Shown here: positions 1-12,779 of the stretch, piece by piece | Position numbering within the stretch: the first letter of the stretch is position 1 | Layout: every line of letters starts with the position of its first letter | DNA from: Lunularia cruciata | Lineage: Eukaryota > Streptophyta > Marchantiopsida > Lunulariales > Lunulariaceae | Length of the DNA: 64,000 nucleotides | Direction: 5' to 3' | Assembly (NCBI GenBank): GCA_948567375.1 | Contig: OX419761.1 | Span: forward strand, 44,890,501 to 44,954,500 | Position numbers and translations under genes: made by a program | Notes under the pieces: generated by a model | Database searches by the model: none | Told to the model about the DNA's origin: nothing | Seen by the model: the letters and a program-made list of their open reading frames with translations, nothing else

Positions 1-1285
1 TCCAAGTTTTGCATGTTCAACTTGATCATGATCCTTCATGAATCAGAAAATTTGGACCATAATATTGGTTTCTTACAAAACCTCCTCAAGAAAAGGTGTT
101 CATATTGCCAAATTACACCAATTATCCAATTTAATTATTTAATCTATTTATATCCAATAATATCCCATTATATGTCCAAGGCATAAATTTTACAATAAAA
201 TCCTCAATATAAAATGACATCCATATGAGTTTTCCTTCATCACTTTCAATATTGTAAATGGAATAGCTCAAAAATTGGTAGAAATAATAAGATAAAGTGG
301 TAGAAAATTTGTGTTTTTTAAGCAGAAAATAAAATTTTTAAAGGAATCCAACAACAAAGTGTAGTGGAAACTAAGTTAAACAAAAATAAACTTTAAGTGA
401 TAAAATTTTTATCCTCCCCGCATTCCTCCTTATACACTTATATGGGTAGAGGTAATATTTCTTAATAGATTTATTAATCATATATGAATGAACACAAATT
501 CCCTTTAATTTATGATTTATAATTTCAGATTGTCCAAAACTTTGAGGCTCTAATTGTGCAAACCATCATCTTAATGTTTCAAGATTTTTTGGGAATATTA
601 AATTAAAGTTAGTTAAGTAATGCAAAGTGGATAACTCTTGATCAATTTATAACAAACTATTGATGTTCATTTTTGGAATTTTCTTGCTTCTATTAAATTG
701 CTTGTGCATACACTAATATTTCTAGAGCTTTTTAATTTTGGGATATAATATTTCTATATCTAGAGAGTTACACAATTATTTTTGGAATTTAAAATTACTT
801 AAAGTTTTTCCAACCTAGTATTTAGTAGAGTGAAGAAAATAGCTTGTCCAAAACTACTAGTCAATTGCATGCTATTCCATAATCATTTCACCTCTTCTTC
901 TAAGATCAAATAACCATACATTAACTCTAGTACAAATTACTAATTTTCATTATCATAATAAATTCAAAGAGTGAATGCAAGGTATTTTAAACATCATTGT
1001 TGGTGTAGATATATTTCTTTTTATACCATGTTCTAGTAAACCAAGTAAAGGTACCTTTTAGGATGTTAAACAAAACACTTTTATAAAGAAACTATGGTCT
1101 TTGTGTTTTGGTGTTTTTATGCATGAGATACAAGGGTTTTGAGGTTACAAAAGGTGCAAGCTCCCATTCTAAATAAATGCAGCTAACTAAAATAAATTTA
1201 GAAGTTATTTTTTGATGTAAAGGAAAAATAATGAGCAATTATAATTTTAAGTAGTCAAGATCTCTCACAAAGAACAAATTACTAA
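1..1285. other. AT-rich non-coding block, no gene seen
   Basis: This stretch is strongly AT-rich with many in-frame stops in all frames. I see no conserved protein motif, RNA gene or clear repeat. It ends at the 5-bp target duplication of the solo LTR. Confidence 0.6.
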
Positions 1286-1290
1286 ACAAT

Positions 1291-1884
1291 TGTAATATTT
1301 TGAGGACATGAAAACCTCTAAGAGAAACATAAGAGAAGAAACACAAAGCTTCAACACTCAATATTTTGATGCACCAAAGGAGCACATTGTATTTATTATA
1401 TGGCAAAGAGAATCCCCTCAAAGGAAGCTCCACCCTTGGATCAGATACATGGATTGGTAACATGGCAACGAGCTCCACCCTTAGATTAGTTGCATGCATG
1501 GGTGACATGTTGGTCTTTGTCTTATCTAGTTGGTCAAACAAGTTTGACTAGAGAGAATATTTAGAGAATATTATTTTAGGAAGCTTAAAATCACATGGGT
1601 GAGGTATTGTTGTAAATCTCTTGATGGGACAAAAAAATGATGGGAAAAAGAACCAATCCTTAGGAGAAGAGAATATTTCTAATTTTGAGGCCTAATTTAT
1701 CCGATTAAGCCTCTAAAATTGGCTCTTAATTTTTCAAAGTATTTTTGGGTATGCACTATTTGTGCAAGTACTCTTTTTGTGATAATTCTATTTGATCTAT
1801 ATAGTCCATTATATATAATATCCTTCTAGATGTTACCATGTCTATTTTCACCTCTAGATAATATGTCTAGTTATTGGTATTACA
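1291..1884 (-). repeat. Solo LTR, family A, with 5-bp target-site duplication
   Basis: The 594-bp segment begins TGTAAT and ends ATTACA, the TG...CA termini expected of a plant LTR. Both flanks carry the same five bases, ACAAT (1286-1290 and 1885-1889), a target-site duplication. The interior is homologous over its whole length, in reverse orientation, to the LTR at 9799-10377. Shared landmarks include the ATTATCTAGAGGTGAAAA region and the region with ATGCATGCAACTAATCT. No internal retrotransposon sequence adjoins it, so it is best read as a solo LTR left by recombination between two LTRs of one insertion. Confidence 0.88.
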
Positions 1885-4800
1885 ACAATCCAACTCTCAA
1901 GCATGGATGCAATGTTATTCTACAAATTCTTGTCATTCAATCAAGAAATTTCTAAATTTGATGATTTATTTCTTGACCATCAAATGTCAAGATATTTGAG
2001 CATATATCACCATATAGAAAGTATATCATTATAAGGCTCAAGATTAAAGCTCAATTAGTTCATCTTGCTAAGTTGGACAATGATGAAGCCCCAAAGGAAG
2101 AAGAAAACTAGCTTTCTCTACAATGAAACAATGGTTTTATAGCTTAGATGAAAGTTTACCTACAAAATTAAACTACAATAATAACATAATTTGAGATAAG
2201 TCATGCAAGAATTGCAAAATTTGCAAACTTGAGGGGTCTTTATTGCAATAAATTTACTTTGGATTTTCCTACACCAGAGAAGATAGAAATGATAATGAAA
2301 GATCTACTCTTATATTGATCCTTGGTCCAAATTGCACTTCCTCAAAAGAAAATATATTATACCTTTTGCTATAAAATCTTGAGCTATGAACTTTTGCTTT
2401 ACAAACATAAGTATGTGTTTATGAAGCCAAAGTTTATAGCCTTTAAATCTAGGTACATTTCCCTTTGTTTTGTCCAAAAATTAAAACATATACCTTATTG
2501 CAAGAATAATTATTTATTTTTCATCCTTGCCAAATAACACAAAACAAGAATAAATTTTGCTTTTACCAACCTATAAAGCCTAGAAATAGATTGTTATAAG
2601 GTGGATTGCTCAAAGCAAGCAAATGTAGATTTGTAATTTAAAATAGAAGAATAGTATGTAGACAAGCATTCAAGAGAGTATATACCTTAGCAAGACATTG
2701 ATGGCTTTTTGAAGGATGCCAAGGAAGACAATCATCACACTTGGTATTTCTCCTTTGAGAATAGCTGAAATTTTTTTCAATGATCAATGCAAATGTACCC
2801 AATGTAGAGACTTTTGATCCACTTAACAACCTCATAAGAAATGAATTATATGAATAGTATGATACACATTGGTAGCTAAGATCTAGAAGGTGTGATATAG
2901 TTGGGTAAATTTTTGCAACTAAAAAATTCCACACAATAATTGATTGTTTGTATGCAAAGATTGTATTGAGTTAAAAGCTAAATAAGACCATTATATCCTT
3001 AGTGTGGACAAGGGTAAATTGTCTATATTCTATGAATTATTTGTAATAGTGTAATGTTTACATGGATAGTTTCTACATTTTTTCATTATTGATTATGTTT
3101 ATAGTTGGATTAGGGCCTAAATACAAATTCCAAAAGATATAATTTTTCAAGTTGCTTTGAAGGTTTTGCATGCAATTTTGTGAGTCAAATTTTGCATATA
3201 GTTAGATAATTGAACACCTAACCTATTCCTTTTTCTTTCTAAAGTATGAAATTTCAAGCTTGCATGCATTGCAAACAACAAAGGGAAGAAAGAGCTAAGT
3301 TGGCTAGCATCATAAAAAAAATGTTGCTAAGTGTGATAAATATCTATAAATGGTAATGGACCAAGCCAAAACCACCATTCCTTGTTTGACTTCTCTGCCC
3401 AAAATATAGATGAAACTTATCAAGTTGAAATGCACATTTTTGGTGCTTTTATCTTTGGTCCCTTCATGAAATAACATTTTTCATGTATAAGAGTATCAAG
3501 AATGATACAAGCTTGGCAAATCAATATATTATCATAAAATAGGATGTGCAATGACCACCTATGTTATACTTCTAGTTAGATAACTTAATAAGAAAGTAAA
3601 GGTTTGATCCTACTTTCTTATTTGTTGCTCTTGGTTCAAATGGGGATTTTCAAGAAATAAAAGTTTTTTCTCTTACTTGTATGCATCAATCATCAAATTG
3701 ATTAAACATTTAGCCATTTCAACAAAAATGGGAGAGAAGACAAATATTTCACCTTGCTTACTTCAATACACACCTCATATCACAAACCAAAACTCATTGT
3801 ATTAGATGAAATATGGGACATAGATTCTTTGTTAAAACTCTAAATCCTTTAATTTAAAAGATCCATTATATTTTAGTTTGAAATATTCATTATATCATAG
3901 TCAATCAAGAATTCATTAAATTCTGGATGAAAGATATAGAGTCAAGGCTTTGAAGCAAGCAATCCTCTTCTATTAAGCTTAGGTTACAATTAGTTATAGT
4001 AGTTTAAAAGCTTTGGCAAAAGAGGGTGATAATATGATCTAAGTTAGTTATTTCAAGGCCTAATTTAAAGTTAAGCACTCAAATAAGGACAAGAGGCTTG
4101 TAGATGCTTTGCAAGAAAGTACTCAATATGCTTCTTTCAAGTAAGTTGATGCCTAGCAAATTACATGGTTGTCCAATTCTTTGTTAATCAAGAGATACTA
4201 AGAGGGTATCTATTTACAATCACATCTCATTTTTTCAATCTATTTTATTTTCCTTACTTATCACAAAGAGTAGCTATATTACTATGAGAATCTTTCAACC
4301 TTTTTAGTAGTAAGTTAAAACTGTCCATGCTTATGATTTTGGATTTAGACATAGGTTTATTTTGCCACTTAGAAACCTCATCCAAGCACAACCCACATGC
4401 GTACAATCTCAGTCGATTAAAGGCATTGATGTGCTCATATATTTTGTTGCAAGGAATGATCCTAAGCAAAGGCCATTTTAGATTACAAAGAGTATGGAAG
4501 TATATATAGAGACTAAGAGAAATTGGAAAATTCTTATTTAATTATTTCCAACAAAAGAACAAGTTACTTGGGCAAACCAACTATAGATCAAGCAATATCA
4601 AGATGGCTAAGAAATTTGCCTTGGAAGTTTACGTTATTAACTTCTGATTGATATTCACCCTTGGGAATTCTTCTAGTTTAGTTACAACAGAGGATGTGTT
4701 AATCTATCCTTGGATAGAGAGCCAAGTGACTTGGAAGATACAAAGAGAAGTGATTTAAAGTGTAGTACCCTTTGATCTAGAGGAATAAATTATGAAGTTC

Positions 4801-5882
4801 TACTCTTATTGACTTATAAATAATGTGTTTTTGCTGTAATTGTGGTGATCAAGTTTAAGTGGCAATGATAGAAATAACCACAAGTCATAGTAAAGGTTAT
4901 TTATAGTAATTACAGGTGATTTTTGCATGATGCATCATTCTCTTCTAAAGCATGTTAAAAAATAGCCATATTCTTATCATGAAATCACTAAAAAAATTGT
5001 TTCTTTGTTGGATTTTTTAATATTGGAAGATAAACATTCAAATTAAAACTATTTTATAAAAAGGCCTGATTCACCATCTCTATTTGGTAGATGGGATAAA
5101 ATAATGATTATTTCATATAGCACATTTATGACAAGACAGAAAATTATACATTATTGAATTTTAAATGTTCAACTAAGCATCCAAAATCAAAGAATAATTA
5201 CTTGAATGTAGGTACACATTTTGTATTCTTATGTGCATGGAAATTGTAACATGCAAGGTAGCCAAATGGTTTCTATAAGGACTTTTTATAATTCATCTTT
5301 GTTCTAGGACTTTCTATACACACTTCAAAATACATGTTATATTAGGTGTTAGATAAATTAATGGCGCTCTATAGAGATGAAAATAATCTGGAAAATACTT
5401 ATATAATAGAGAATCTTAGTTTTTTAGTTTGAAAAATATGAAATAGTGGATCACCAATCTTTCCAAATAATGTTATAGTTATACAATGATAAAAGTCAAA
5501 GGAGAAAATTACAATCTATAGTATGGATAGAATGTGAAAAGTTGTCCTTAGCAAAAAGAAAAATTTACAAGTTAGATTTCTTCACTACTCCAAGAATTAT
5601 TTTATTTGTTCAAAGTTCAAACAAGAGATACTTTAAAGAGAAACTTTCTTCAATTTATTATTTTCTCTTCTCTCTTGAGAAAATTTATATCTATGTATGG
5701 CATTTTATACTATAGATACATTTTAGAAGAGATAAATAGTATATTTGATCAAATATCAACACCATTATCAAAGGTATTCTATGTATATAAGGAGAGAGGG
5801 TTGTTATATGTCAAGTTAAAGTAAGCCTATATGAAAATTAAGTGAAGATAACAAGTTTTTAAAAATTGATGTTTCAACTTTA

Positions 5883-5956
5883 GAGGGAAAAATAAGGAGG
5901 AAAAATGAGGTAGATGATTAGAGGAAAAATTAAGGAGGCAAATGAGGTAGATGATT
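5883..5956. repeat. Two-copy tandem repeat, unit about 37 bp
   Basis: Two adjacent near-identical units, each containing AAGGAGG followed by AAATGAGGTAGATGATT. They differ by a few substitutions and small indels. Confidence 0.8.
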
Positions 5957-8900
5957 GTTTAGAAAATACAAGTCAAAACTCTTGAAGTATCATGTTATAT
6001 AAACAAGGATTCTGTTCACATGTTTATTGGTACAATTAGCAAAGATAATTAACAGGTTTTATGAAAATAATGTACCCATCTATATTTTATTCTTGTAAAT
6101 GAAGCAAATTTGACCAATTTCTTTCAAAATTTTGAAATAGATAATTTCAAATCACTTAGTCTAACATTCTTCTTTGTGAAGTTTGTTTTGCAATTTTGAA
6201 CATTGTGTCCACAAAATGAAGTAACATTCAAGTAGATAAGATAATTCCTTTTTTGAAAGATATTGGTTTATACCTATATAATATTGAATTAAAATTGTAA
6301 CATATATAAATCTTTTATGATTTAAAGACTATTAAGCAAAAACTATTCATCTAAACCTATGTGCTACCTGAATTTTAACTCTAAGCAATATAAGGTTATG
6401 GTTTTCTAACCTATACATTATATTCATACAAAGATAAAACCTAATGGGTAAAATAAGGCTATATTTCAAAAGGATATGAATGAGACATATGTCCTTCTGC
6501 TTCTAGAATATCATAGCTATATAAATCAAATGGTCTATGTACCATCAAAGCATCTAAAGAAGCATTATATTGTGTGATTGGTCTCTTATAGATTGCACCA
6601 ACTAATGCTCAAAGAGAATGAAAACATCTATTTCTACATTTAGTTACAATATAAGAAATTAAAAGTAATATGTTTATTATCTAGTATAGTAAGCTCTCAT
6701 GTAATGTTTGATAAACTTATTGAATGTTATATCCATATAGCTCAAAGGCTAGAGGAAGAAAGAGGTGACCTTGCTACATACTTATATACTTGAGGCACTT
6801 GAGCATTACCAATTCATTTGCCACTATATAAGAAGATGGGTAACATCTTCCAAAATTTCATTGCATATAGAATTTGTAATCAAAACTTTTGCTACTGAAA
6901 CTTTATTATCTTGGACCATATATAAGTCTTAAGAATTAACTCATATAATCTACAATGCATTCCAATTATCCTTTGAATTATAGTATCCACTCTCCTAAGT
7001 CTCTTAAAACACTATATTCCCTATAGCACTTTAGGTGATTATCCTTTTTTCTCCAAAAAGGCAACAAATCATATGGATCATTGCTATATCTAAGGATTAT
7101 TGGACTAGAATACAAGTAATGAAGATGCAAATGGGTTGCCCAAATCTAGGTAGAAAATAGTTGGTGCACGTTGAAATGCACTAATATAAGGTTGAGCTAG
7201 GATCCAAGAATCTACATCCTTGTTATATCAAGAGCAAAGGTGTGCACTATTAGCACAAGGAATGGATGGGTCAATTAGAAAAGAATGTGAATCCTCTTAA
7301 AAGTTTGCTGTATCAAAGATGACTATGAATATTTGGTCCAATTGGAGGTAAAGATGAAAAGTAAGAAAATTCATGATGTGCTTTAGAAGATAAACCATCT
7401 CTTATTTTCCATAATAGTACATGGGCAGAAAAGAATCACTCATTCAACTGGATTTAATATGTCTCTAAAATTGGTTTATCAACAACTGTAAAACAAGAGC
7501 AAAGAAGAGATGAATTGGGTGAATAGTCAACCTAAAAATATTCTGAGTGTTGCCTTCTCCCTAGATAGTGGATCCATCACTCCATGTAAATTTGGAAGAG
7601 ATGTTTATCTACATACCAAGTCTTATTTTACATCCTTAAAAGTTCTTGGTCAACATATATCACCAAAGTTTCCTTGAATCTCCCATCAAAGGCTCTAAAA
7701 CTTGATAGGAAAATCAAAAAATGTGAAAATATACAAAGTAGGTCTGCTGGTCAACAAGCCAAGATAGAAGAGACCATAGCAAATTGCAAATGTTAACATC
7801 CTGGTAAATGAGGTTCATCCATATGAAGGATATCTCATGCAAGAGCACCATTTAAGAAATATGTGACAAAATACTCAATTAATACTAAAGTAATCAAAGA
7901 TTTGCCTAATCTAGTCTATAGGGCTTACAATGTTAGTATCTCTACGAAAGAGGAAAAGAAAATCTAGCATGACAAAATGAAAGACAAAATATCTTAATAA
8001 TAAGACATGGCAAATAAAGGTCCCATAGACAATCTTCTTATAGCAATAACGGATTAAAGAATAGTAGCTCACTCTTTTGAGAAGTGACATTAATGATGAA
8101 GAGAAGAAGGAGAAGCATAGTAGAATGCACAAAAGAAATTAAACCTGCCAAGGGTACACTAGCTTCCTTTGACTCTATAAAGTGTATTCCCATGAGATTG
8201 TATTTAGAACAATTTTAACATTCATTCACAAGATAAAGCAATATGGGAAGATATCTAAGAGTGTTATCGTGTTAAGAGATATAGCCTCACAACTTCTGGA
8301 TATAGCAACTCCAAATTCATATGGACTAAGGTACTATTGGAAGTGATAGCATTATTGAAAGAAAACAGTATGATTAACAAGGCATAGAAGATCTTCCCAT
8401 TAGAAATTGGTTTGATGTCCTTTATATCCTTCTTTATCATGAGAAGTCAATTAGCACCTAGTACTTGACTAACTAATATAGGAATTTCCTTTCTTGCAAT
8501 TCTTACAAGTAAAACCACTAGAGGATCTTAAAAGCATGGATAAGCATAGACACATTCATAATATATAGGCAAAAATCAATCTATCAAGACACAATAGCTT
8601 CTCAAGCTAATATTTCAAGGTCTTTAATTTTTATCTCTACTCTAGAGAAGGATGTAGAAGACATAAAGAGGAAAGAGTCTTGTGAGTGGATTAGACATAA
8701 AGAAGGATGTAAGGTTCTTGTTGCTCTAATGTATTCTCTACCTGACTGTAAGATCCTACAATGTTGTAACAAATTCCAACCTATAATATCTTGTATTGGA
8801 AAATTGTCTCCTAAAACATACAACCCAAATAGACTCCTTTTTGAAGTAGTAAAAACCTCAACCCAAAATCTAGCAACCAGTTTTTTATGCCTCACTCACT

Positions 8901-9384
8901 CATAGATTAGAGTGAACATCAATTGCTTTTAATATTTAGGAAGATTTTGAACTAGTTATTACTAGCTAAGTTTTGTAGTAATTAAGTTAGAGATATTTCT
9001 AAATAAGTTAGCATTGGTAACTAAGGATATGAGTCAAATATTTAACTATTTGATACTGAATGGGACTCTTAGTGAGTCTTAAATTAGAGTATGATAGAAT
9101 GAATCTCTTAAAATAATCTTATATGAGATTGAGAAGTTCAAATAAAGTTGTATTTATGTTAGAATTTCACATAAAGTTGTACCTCTTGGACTTTGCATAG
9201 TTAAATTGACTTTCTATATAAGAAATGTCAAACTTTTTTTAGCTTTTTTAACTTTTAATTGGCATTTGATAATGTAAGTTTGTCAAGTTAGGTACATTTA
9301 AATTGATTTTAGAATATATTGTAAAGTTTAATAAATAAAATATACTGATTCCTAGCGAATATAGTCAGAGGCATTTGAGGCTAA

Positions 9385-9420
9385 AATGGACCTTGATATG
9401 GGTCCATATCAAGGTCCATT
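9385..9420. repeat. Perfect palindrome, 17-bp arms, 2-nt centre
   Basis: The left arm AATGGACCTTGATATGG is the exact reverse complement of the right arm, with GT between them. It lies about 380 bp upstream of the family A LTR at 9799. It could be a short foldback element or a cruciform-forming remnant. Confidence 0.9.
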
Positions 9421-9798
9421 GACATGAGATTCTATACCTAGGGTAATTTAATTAAAGAATAGATTCTACAAAGTTACTATAGCACTTACTTTGGCAACTT
9501 TGGTAAACATATACATAAAGGCTTAGAAGAGGAACTACATTCATTCTTGAGTGAGCATGAGGTATAAAATTAGTGAGGGACAAAGGCTTTGTGATATTAG
9601 CTATTATTGGTAAAGAATGAGATTTCCTACTTGAGAGTACTATTTCTATGGTTGTTGAGCTTGGAGGAACCCTTTAACTCTAAAGGATCCCTTTATTGAG
9701 TTGAGTAAATAAACCTCTATTTTGATATTGGTGAAGTCTTCCTTATGACACTTTTTAGAGAAATTTTGGCACAAGAGAGTGAATGAATGATTTGGAAG

Positions 9799-10377
9799 TG
9801 TAATACCAATAGCTAGACATATTATCTAGAGGTGAAAATTGGCTTGGTAACATCTGGAAGGATGTTATATATGATGGAATAAGTATATTAGATAGAGGTA
9901 TCACCAAAAGAGTACTTCTACTAATAGGGTAGAAGTCAAAAATAGCATGAAAACTTTTGAGCAAATCTTGGAGGCCTAAACGGATGAATTAGACCTCAAA
10001 AATGTGTGGTTTTCTTCCCTAAGAGAACAAAGGTTGGCCTTACTTCCCTGGTTGTCTTGTCAAGAGCTTTCCAATAGTACCTCATAAATGTGATTTTGAG
10101 ATTCCTTAAAGATTCCCTTTGGTCAAAGCTTGTTTGACTAACCAAATAAGACCAATACTGACATGTCACTCATGCATGCAACTAATCTAAAGGTATAGCT
10201 CACTTAGATATCACCAATCCATGTATCTGATCCAAGGGTGGAGCTTCCTTTGAGTGAATCCACTTTGTTGTATAATAAAGATAATGTGCTCCTTTGGAGC
10301 ATTGGAGTTTTGAGTGTGAATCTTTGTGTTTCTTCCAGGTTTTCTCTTGGGGGTTTTCCTATCCTTGGAAGATTACA
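9799..10377 (+). repeat. LTR, family A, probable 5' LTR
   Basis: This 579-bp copy starts TGTAATACC and ends GATTACA. It is homologous end to end with the inverted solo LTR at 1291-1884. The flanks differ (GGAAG before, ATGAT after), so it is not a simple solo LTR. The bases after it, TGATATCAACC, resemble the initiator-Met tRNA primer-binding site common in plant retrotransposons (TGGTATCA...), which fits a 5' LTR of a truncated element. Confidence 0.8.
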
Positions 10378-11177
10378 ATGATATCAACCATGGTGTTTCA
10401 ATCCAAGATAGTGGATCATCACTGTTGGAGAAACATGGCCTATTGAGATTGAGTAATTTTGAGGAGAGAAAATAATAGTGAAATTGATAGATTAGGAATG
10501 TTTAGAGAGAGGATGGGATGGAAGCTCATGGAGGAAATTTTCTTACACTCCACTTTTTGTTCTTGAATCCATTCCACATCAAGATTATCTATATCCAACA
10601 AGAGCAAGTGAAAGTACATCTGGTTAACCATTTCAAAGTAGAGTTCATGGCTATAGTGATGAATTCACCAAACTCAATGATTCTACCTATAGTGATCTAT
10701 GATAAGGAGTGGGATTTGGCAATGGATATTCTATTGTGATAGATCAAAATATACCAAATCCTCTTCTTTTCAACACTCAAGTAGAAATTTGTTATACCAA
10801 ATGTGATGTTTAGGGATTTTGTAGTCCGGAAATTTGGTGAGGAATATTATCTATGAGTAATAGTCTTTGAAGTTCTAATGGTAGTCCCAATAGTCAATGC
10901 ACTCTCTCAAGTGATCATATTAACTCTCAATTGAAGTAAGAAGTAGCATTTGAGCATCACCGTGTGTAGGAATCATGGAACCATAGTTATAGGATTCGAT
11001 GCAAGGAATGCAGGGGATGTTGAATGAGTTTTGGGAGATCAAGATGATTATAGAGGTATTGCAAAGTCAAGTATATACCTTCAAGAATGATCAAGCAATG
11101 CAAGAAGGGGAACCATTTCTAAACCCAATACTAGTGGTTGAAGTACCTAGAGAATCACTCATGCCAATGACATCGAT
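10378..11177 (+). mobile_element. Internal remnant downstream of family A LTR
   Basis: The segment follows the family A LTR and its primer-binding-like site (from 10379) and is cut at 11177 by the family B LTR. It has only short broken frames, 10518-10739 and 10999-11226, with no domain I can name. I read it as the 5' internal part of a family A element into which the chromovirus inserted. The gypsy RT piece at 15687-16196 might belong to the same host element, but no sequence joins them. Confidence 0.45.
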
Positions 11178-11247
11178 TGTAATAATATGGAGTTTAGCGA
11201 CAAAGTTAGTAGGGCTAACAAAGTAAAAAATAAGACAAATTAACCTA

Positions 11248-11399
11248 GAATATTCCAGAAGTATCTAGAAAGCTTCTTGGGAAGCTTCTTGGCTAGCTTA
11301 GCTTGCACCTCAAGTAAGTAGCTTCTAGAAGGAAACTTCAAGAAGCTTCTAACTAGCTTAGCTTGCATGCCAAGTAGGCGGCTTTTGGAAGGAAGCTTC
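11248..11399 (+). promoter_or_regulatory. Heat-shock-element-like array in LTR U3
   Basis: Heat-shock elements are alternating GAA and TTC units in a 5-bp phase. Here GAATATTCCAGAA (11248-11260) is a perfect three-unit element, and GAAACTTCAAGAAGCTTC (11332-11349) is a perfect four-unit element. Extra two-unit pairs lie at 11281-11288, 11323-11330 and 11392-11399. All lie within about 175 bp upstream of the TATA box. The inverted LTR copy keeps a three-unit element at 16392-16404. Response to heat is inferred from motif structure only. Confidence 0.65.
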
Positions 11400-11420
11400 T
11401 CAAGGGTCTTGTATGCTACC

Positions 11421-11428
11421 TATAAATA
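11421..11428 (+). promoter_or_regulatory. TATA box of family B LTR
   Basis: TATAAATA sits about 110 bp before the LTR end and just downstream of the GAA/TTC array. The inverted LTR has the same box in the same context (reverse strand, 16301-16308). Confidence 0.75.
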
Positions 11429-11532
11429 CCAAAGCCAAAGCTCATGCTAGGTATTTGGAGTTTTCACTCATTCAAGTGTCCCAATATGAACTTCCATTCT
11501 CCTTTTTCTCTCCTCTGTCTTGGTCTTTACAT

Positions 11533-11545
11533 TGGTATTAGTGCA
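11533..11545 (+). promoter_or_regulatory. Primer-binding site, initiator-Met tRNA type, degenerate
   Basis: TGGTATTAGTGCA begins one base after the LTR end and resembles TGGTATCAGAGC, the usual plant primer-binding site complementary to initiator Met tRNA, with substitutions. Confidence 0.7.
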
Positions 11546-11559
11546 AGAATGGGATGGAT

Positions 11560-12760
11560 GGAATTTAGGGATCACCAAATCCACTTCCACCAAACCATTG
11601 GGATTTTCATGTCCAAATATTACCCAAGTATCGTTCCACACAATTCATCACCTTGCACTTTGGGTAATAATTTTTGCATATGATCATCTTGTCTAAGGAA
11701 CCCTTGATACTTCCGGTTGTTACTTATGGAGAACAATAGACTTGTGTTGCATCTTTAAGTTAATCAATTAGATAAATTGGGAGTATTAGGATAGAGTAAT
11801 AGCTATAGCAGTAATACTGGATGTTATCCTGGCGATGTAGCAACAAATTGAGCACCTTACTAGATTGTTGGATGAACAAGACCAACAATGATAAGAACAA
11901 TAGAGAGAGCACCAGTTTGAGATGGAGAAGATTGCATTTAATTTCCAAAACCCAAGGTGTTTGAAGGTAAGAATCTTTTGGGCACAATAGAGAATTTTGT
12001 GTTTGGCTACAAATGTTACTTTTAAGCCACCAATCTTAAAGATGAATGGAAACAGATTCTCTTGGCTTCTAGCCAATTGGATGGTGTGGTAAAACTTTGT
12101 TGGCAATTTTGGGTGGAGCGAGCTGAATGACAGATTGTTGTACCAATTTTGACATGGGCAAAATTCAAAGACGCAATACTTGGTTGATTTCAAATTTAAA
12201 TGTCACCCAAGCTGCACAAGATAAATTGGTAAAGTTGAAGCAGATTAGCTCAATAAGGAGCTACATCACATAATTTTAAAACATTATCATGTAAATTCTA
12301 GATATATAAGAAGGTTAAGTTCTGGATTGATTTGTGCGGGGATTGAAGTCACAAACCAAATTGGAGGTGATCATATGGGAACCACAAAATATAGAAGAAG
12401 CCATGCAATTGGTTGAGTGCTTTGATTCCTTGGTTGTAACAACTTGGTCTTGACCTTGACCTCAACCTAGTCTACCAATACACTACACATGGGTGGAAGA
12501 ACCGGCACCAATGGATATTGATGATGTCCAATGGAGACCACTTTGTACAACAAATATAGAAAGATTGTGACAAAATAGAGGTTGTTTTTATTATTGCCAA
12601 GTTGGACATCGCATTGCTGAATGTCCGCTTAGGAATGGGTGACCTTGACAAGTCGCCAATATGGAGTTTGTGGAATAGAATGATCAGGGAAACAAGGAAT
12701 CCCAATAAGAGATTTTGAGCCGCCTATTGGGAGCTTGATTAGTTCCAATGGGATTGAAGG
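11560..12760 (+). pseudogene. gag remnant with zinc knuckle, family B
   Basis: The capsid-type part at about 12100-12450 reads in broken frames with the spacing of a retrotransposon gag domain: a TWAKFKDAIL-like run, then a basic amphipathic segment and an EEAMQL-like run. The nucleocapsid knuckle at about 12582-12628 reads C-F-Y-Y-C-Q-V-G-H-R-I-A-E-C. Restoring the expected CX2CX4HX4C spacing requires the third residue after the first Cys to be Cys, but its codon is TAT. Stops interrupt all frames. Confidence 0.7.
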
Positions 12761-12779
12761 CTCGACCTATGCAAGTTTT

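Larger units (their letters stand above)
1890..9798. other. AT-rich non-coding block, probably decayed repeats
   Basis: Nearly 8 kb of AT-rich sequence without a reading frame over about 100 codons and without recognisable protein motifs. Short open frames (for example 2638-2934 and 8602-8895 on the minus strand) resemble no family known to me. The only structures I can support are a two-copy tandem repeat at 5883-5956 and a perfect palindrome at 9385-9420. The composition matches the retrotransposon-bearing DNA to its right, so old transposon debris is likely but not shown. Confidence 0.5.
11178..11531 (+). repeat. 5' LTR of family B chromovirus
   Basis: The 354-bp LTR starts TGTAATAATATGG and ends CTTTACA, directly followed by a primer-binding-like site. 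It aligns over its full length with the inverted LTR at 16197-16565. The U3 part has an internal duplication: two units containing CTAGCTTAGCTTGCA, about 65 bp apart. GAAGCTTC-type motifs surround them, and a TATAAATA box follows. Confidence 0.9.
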
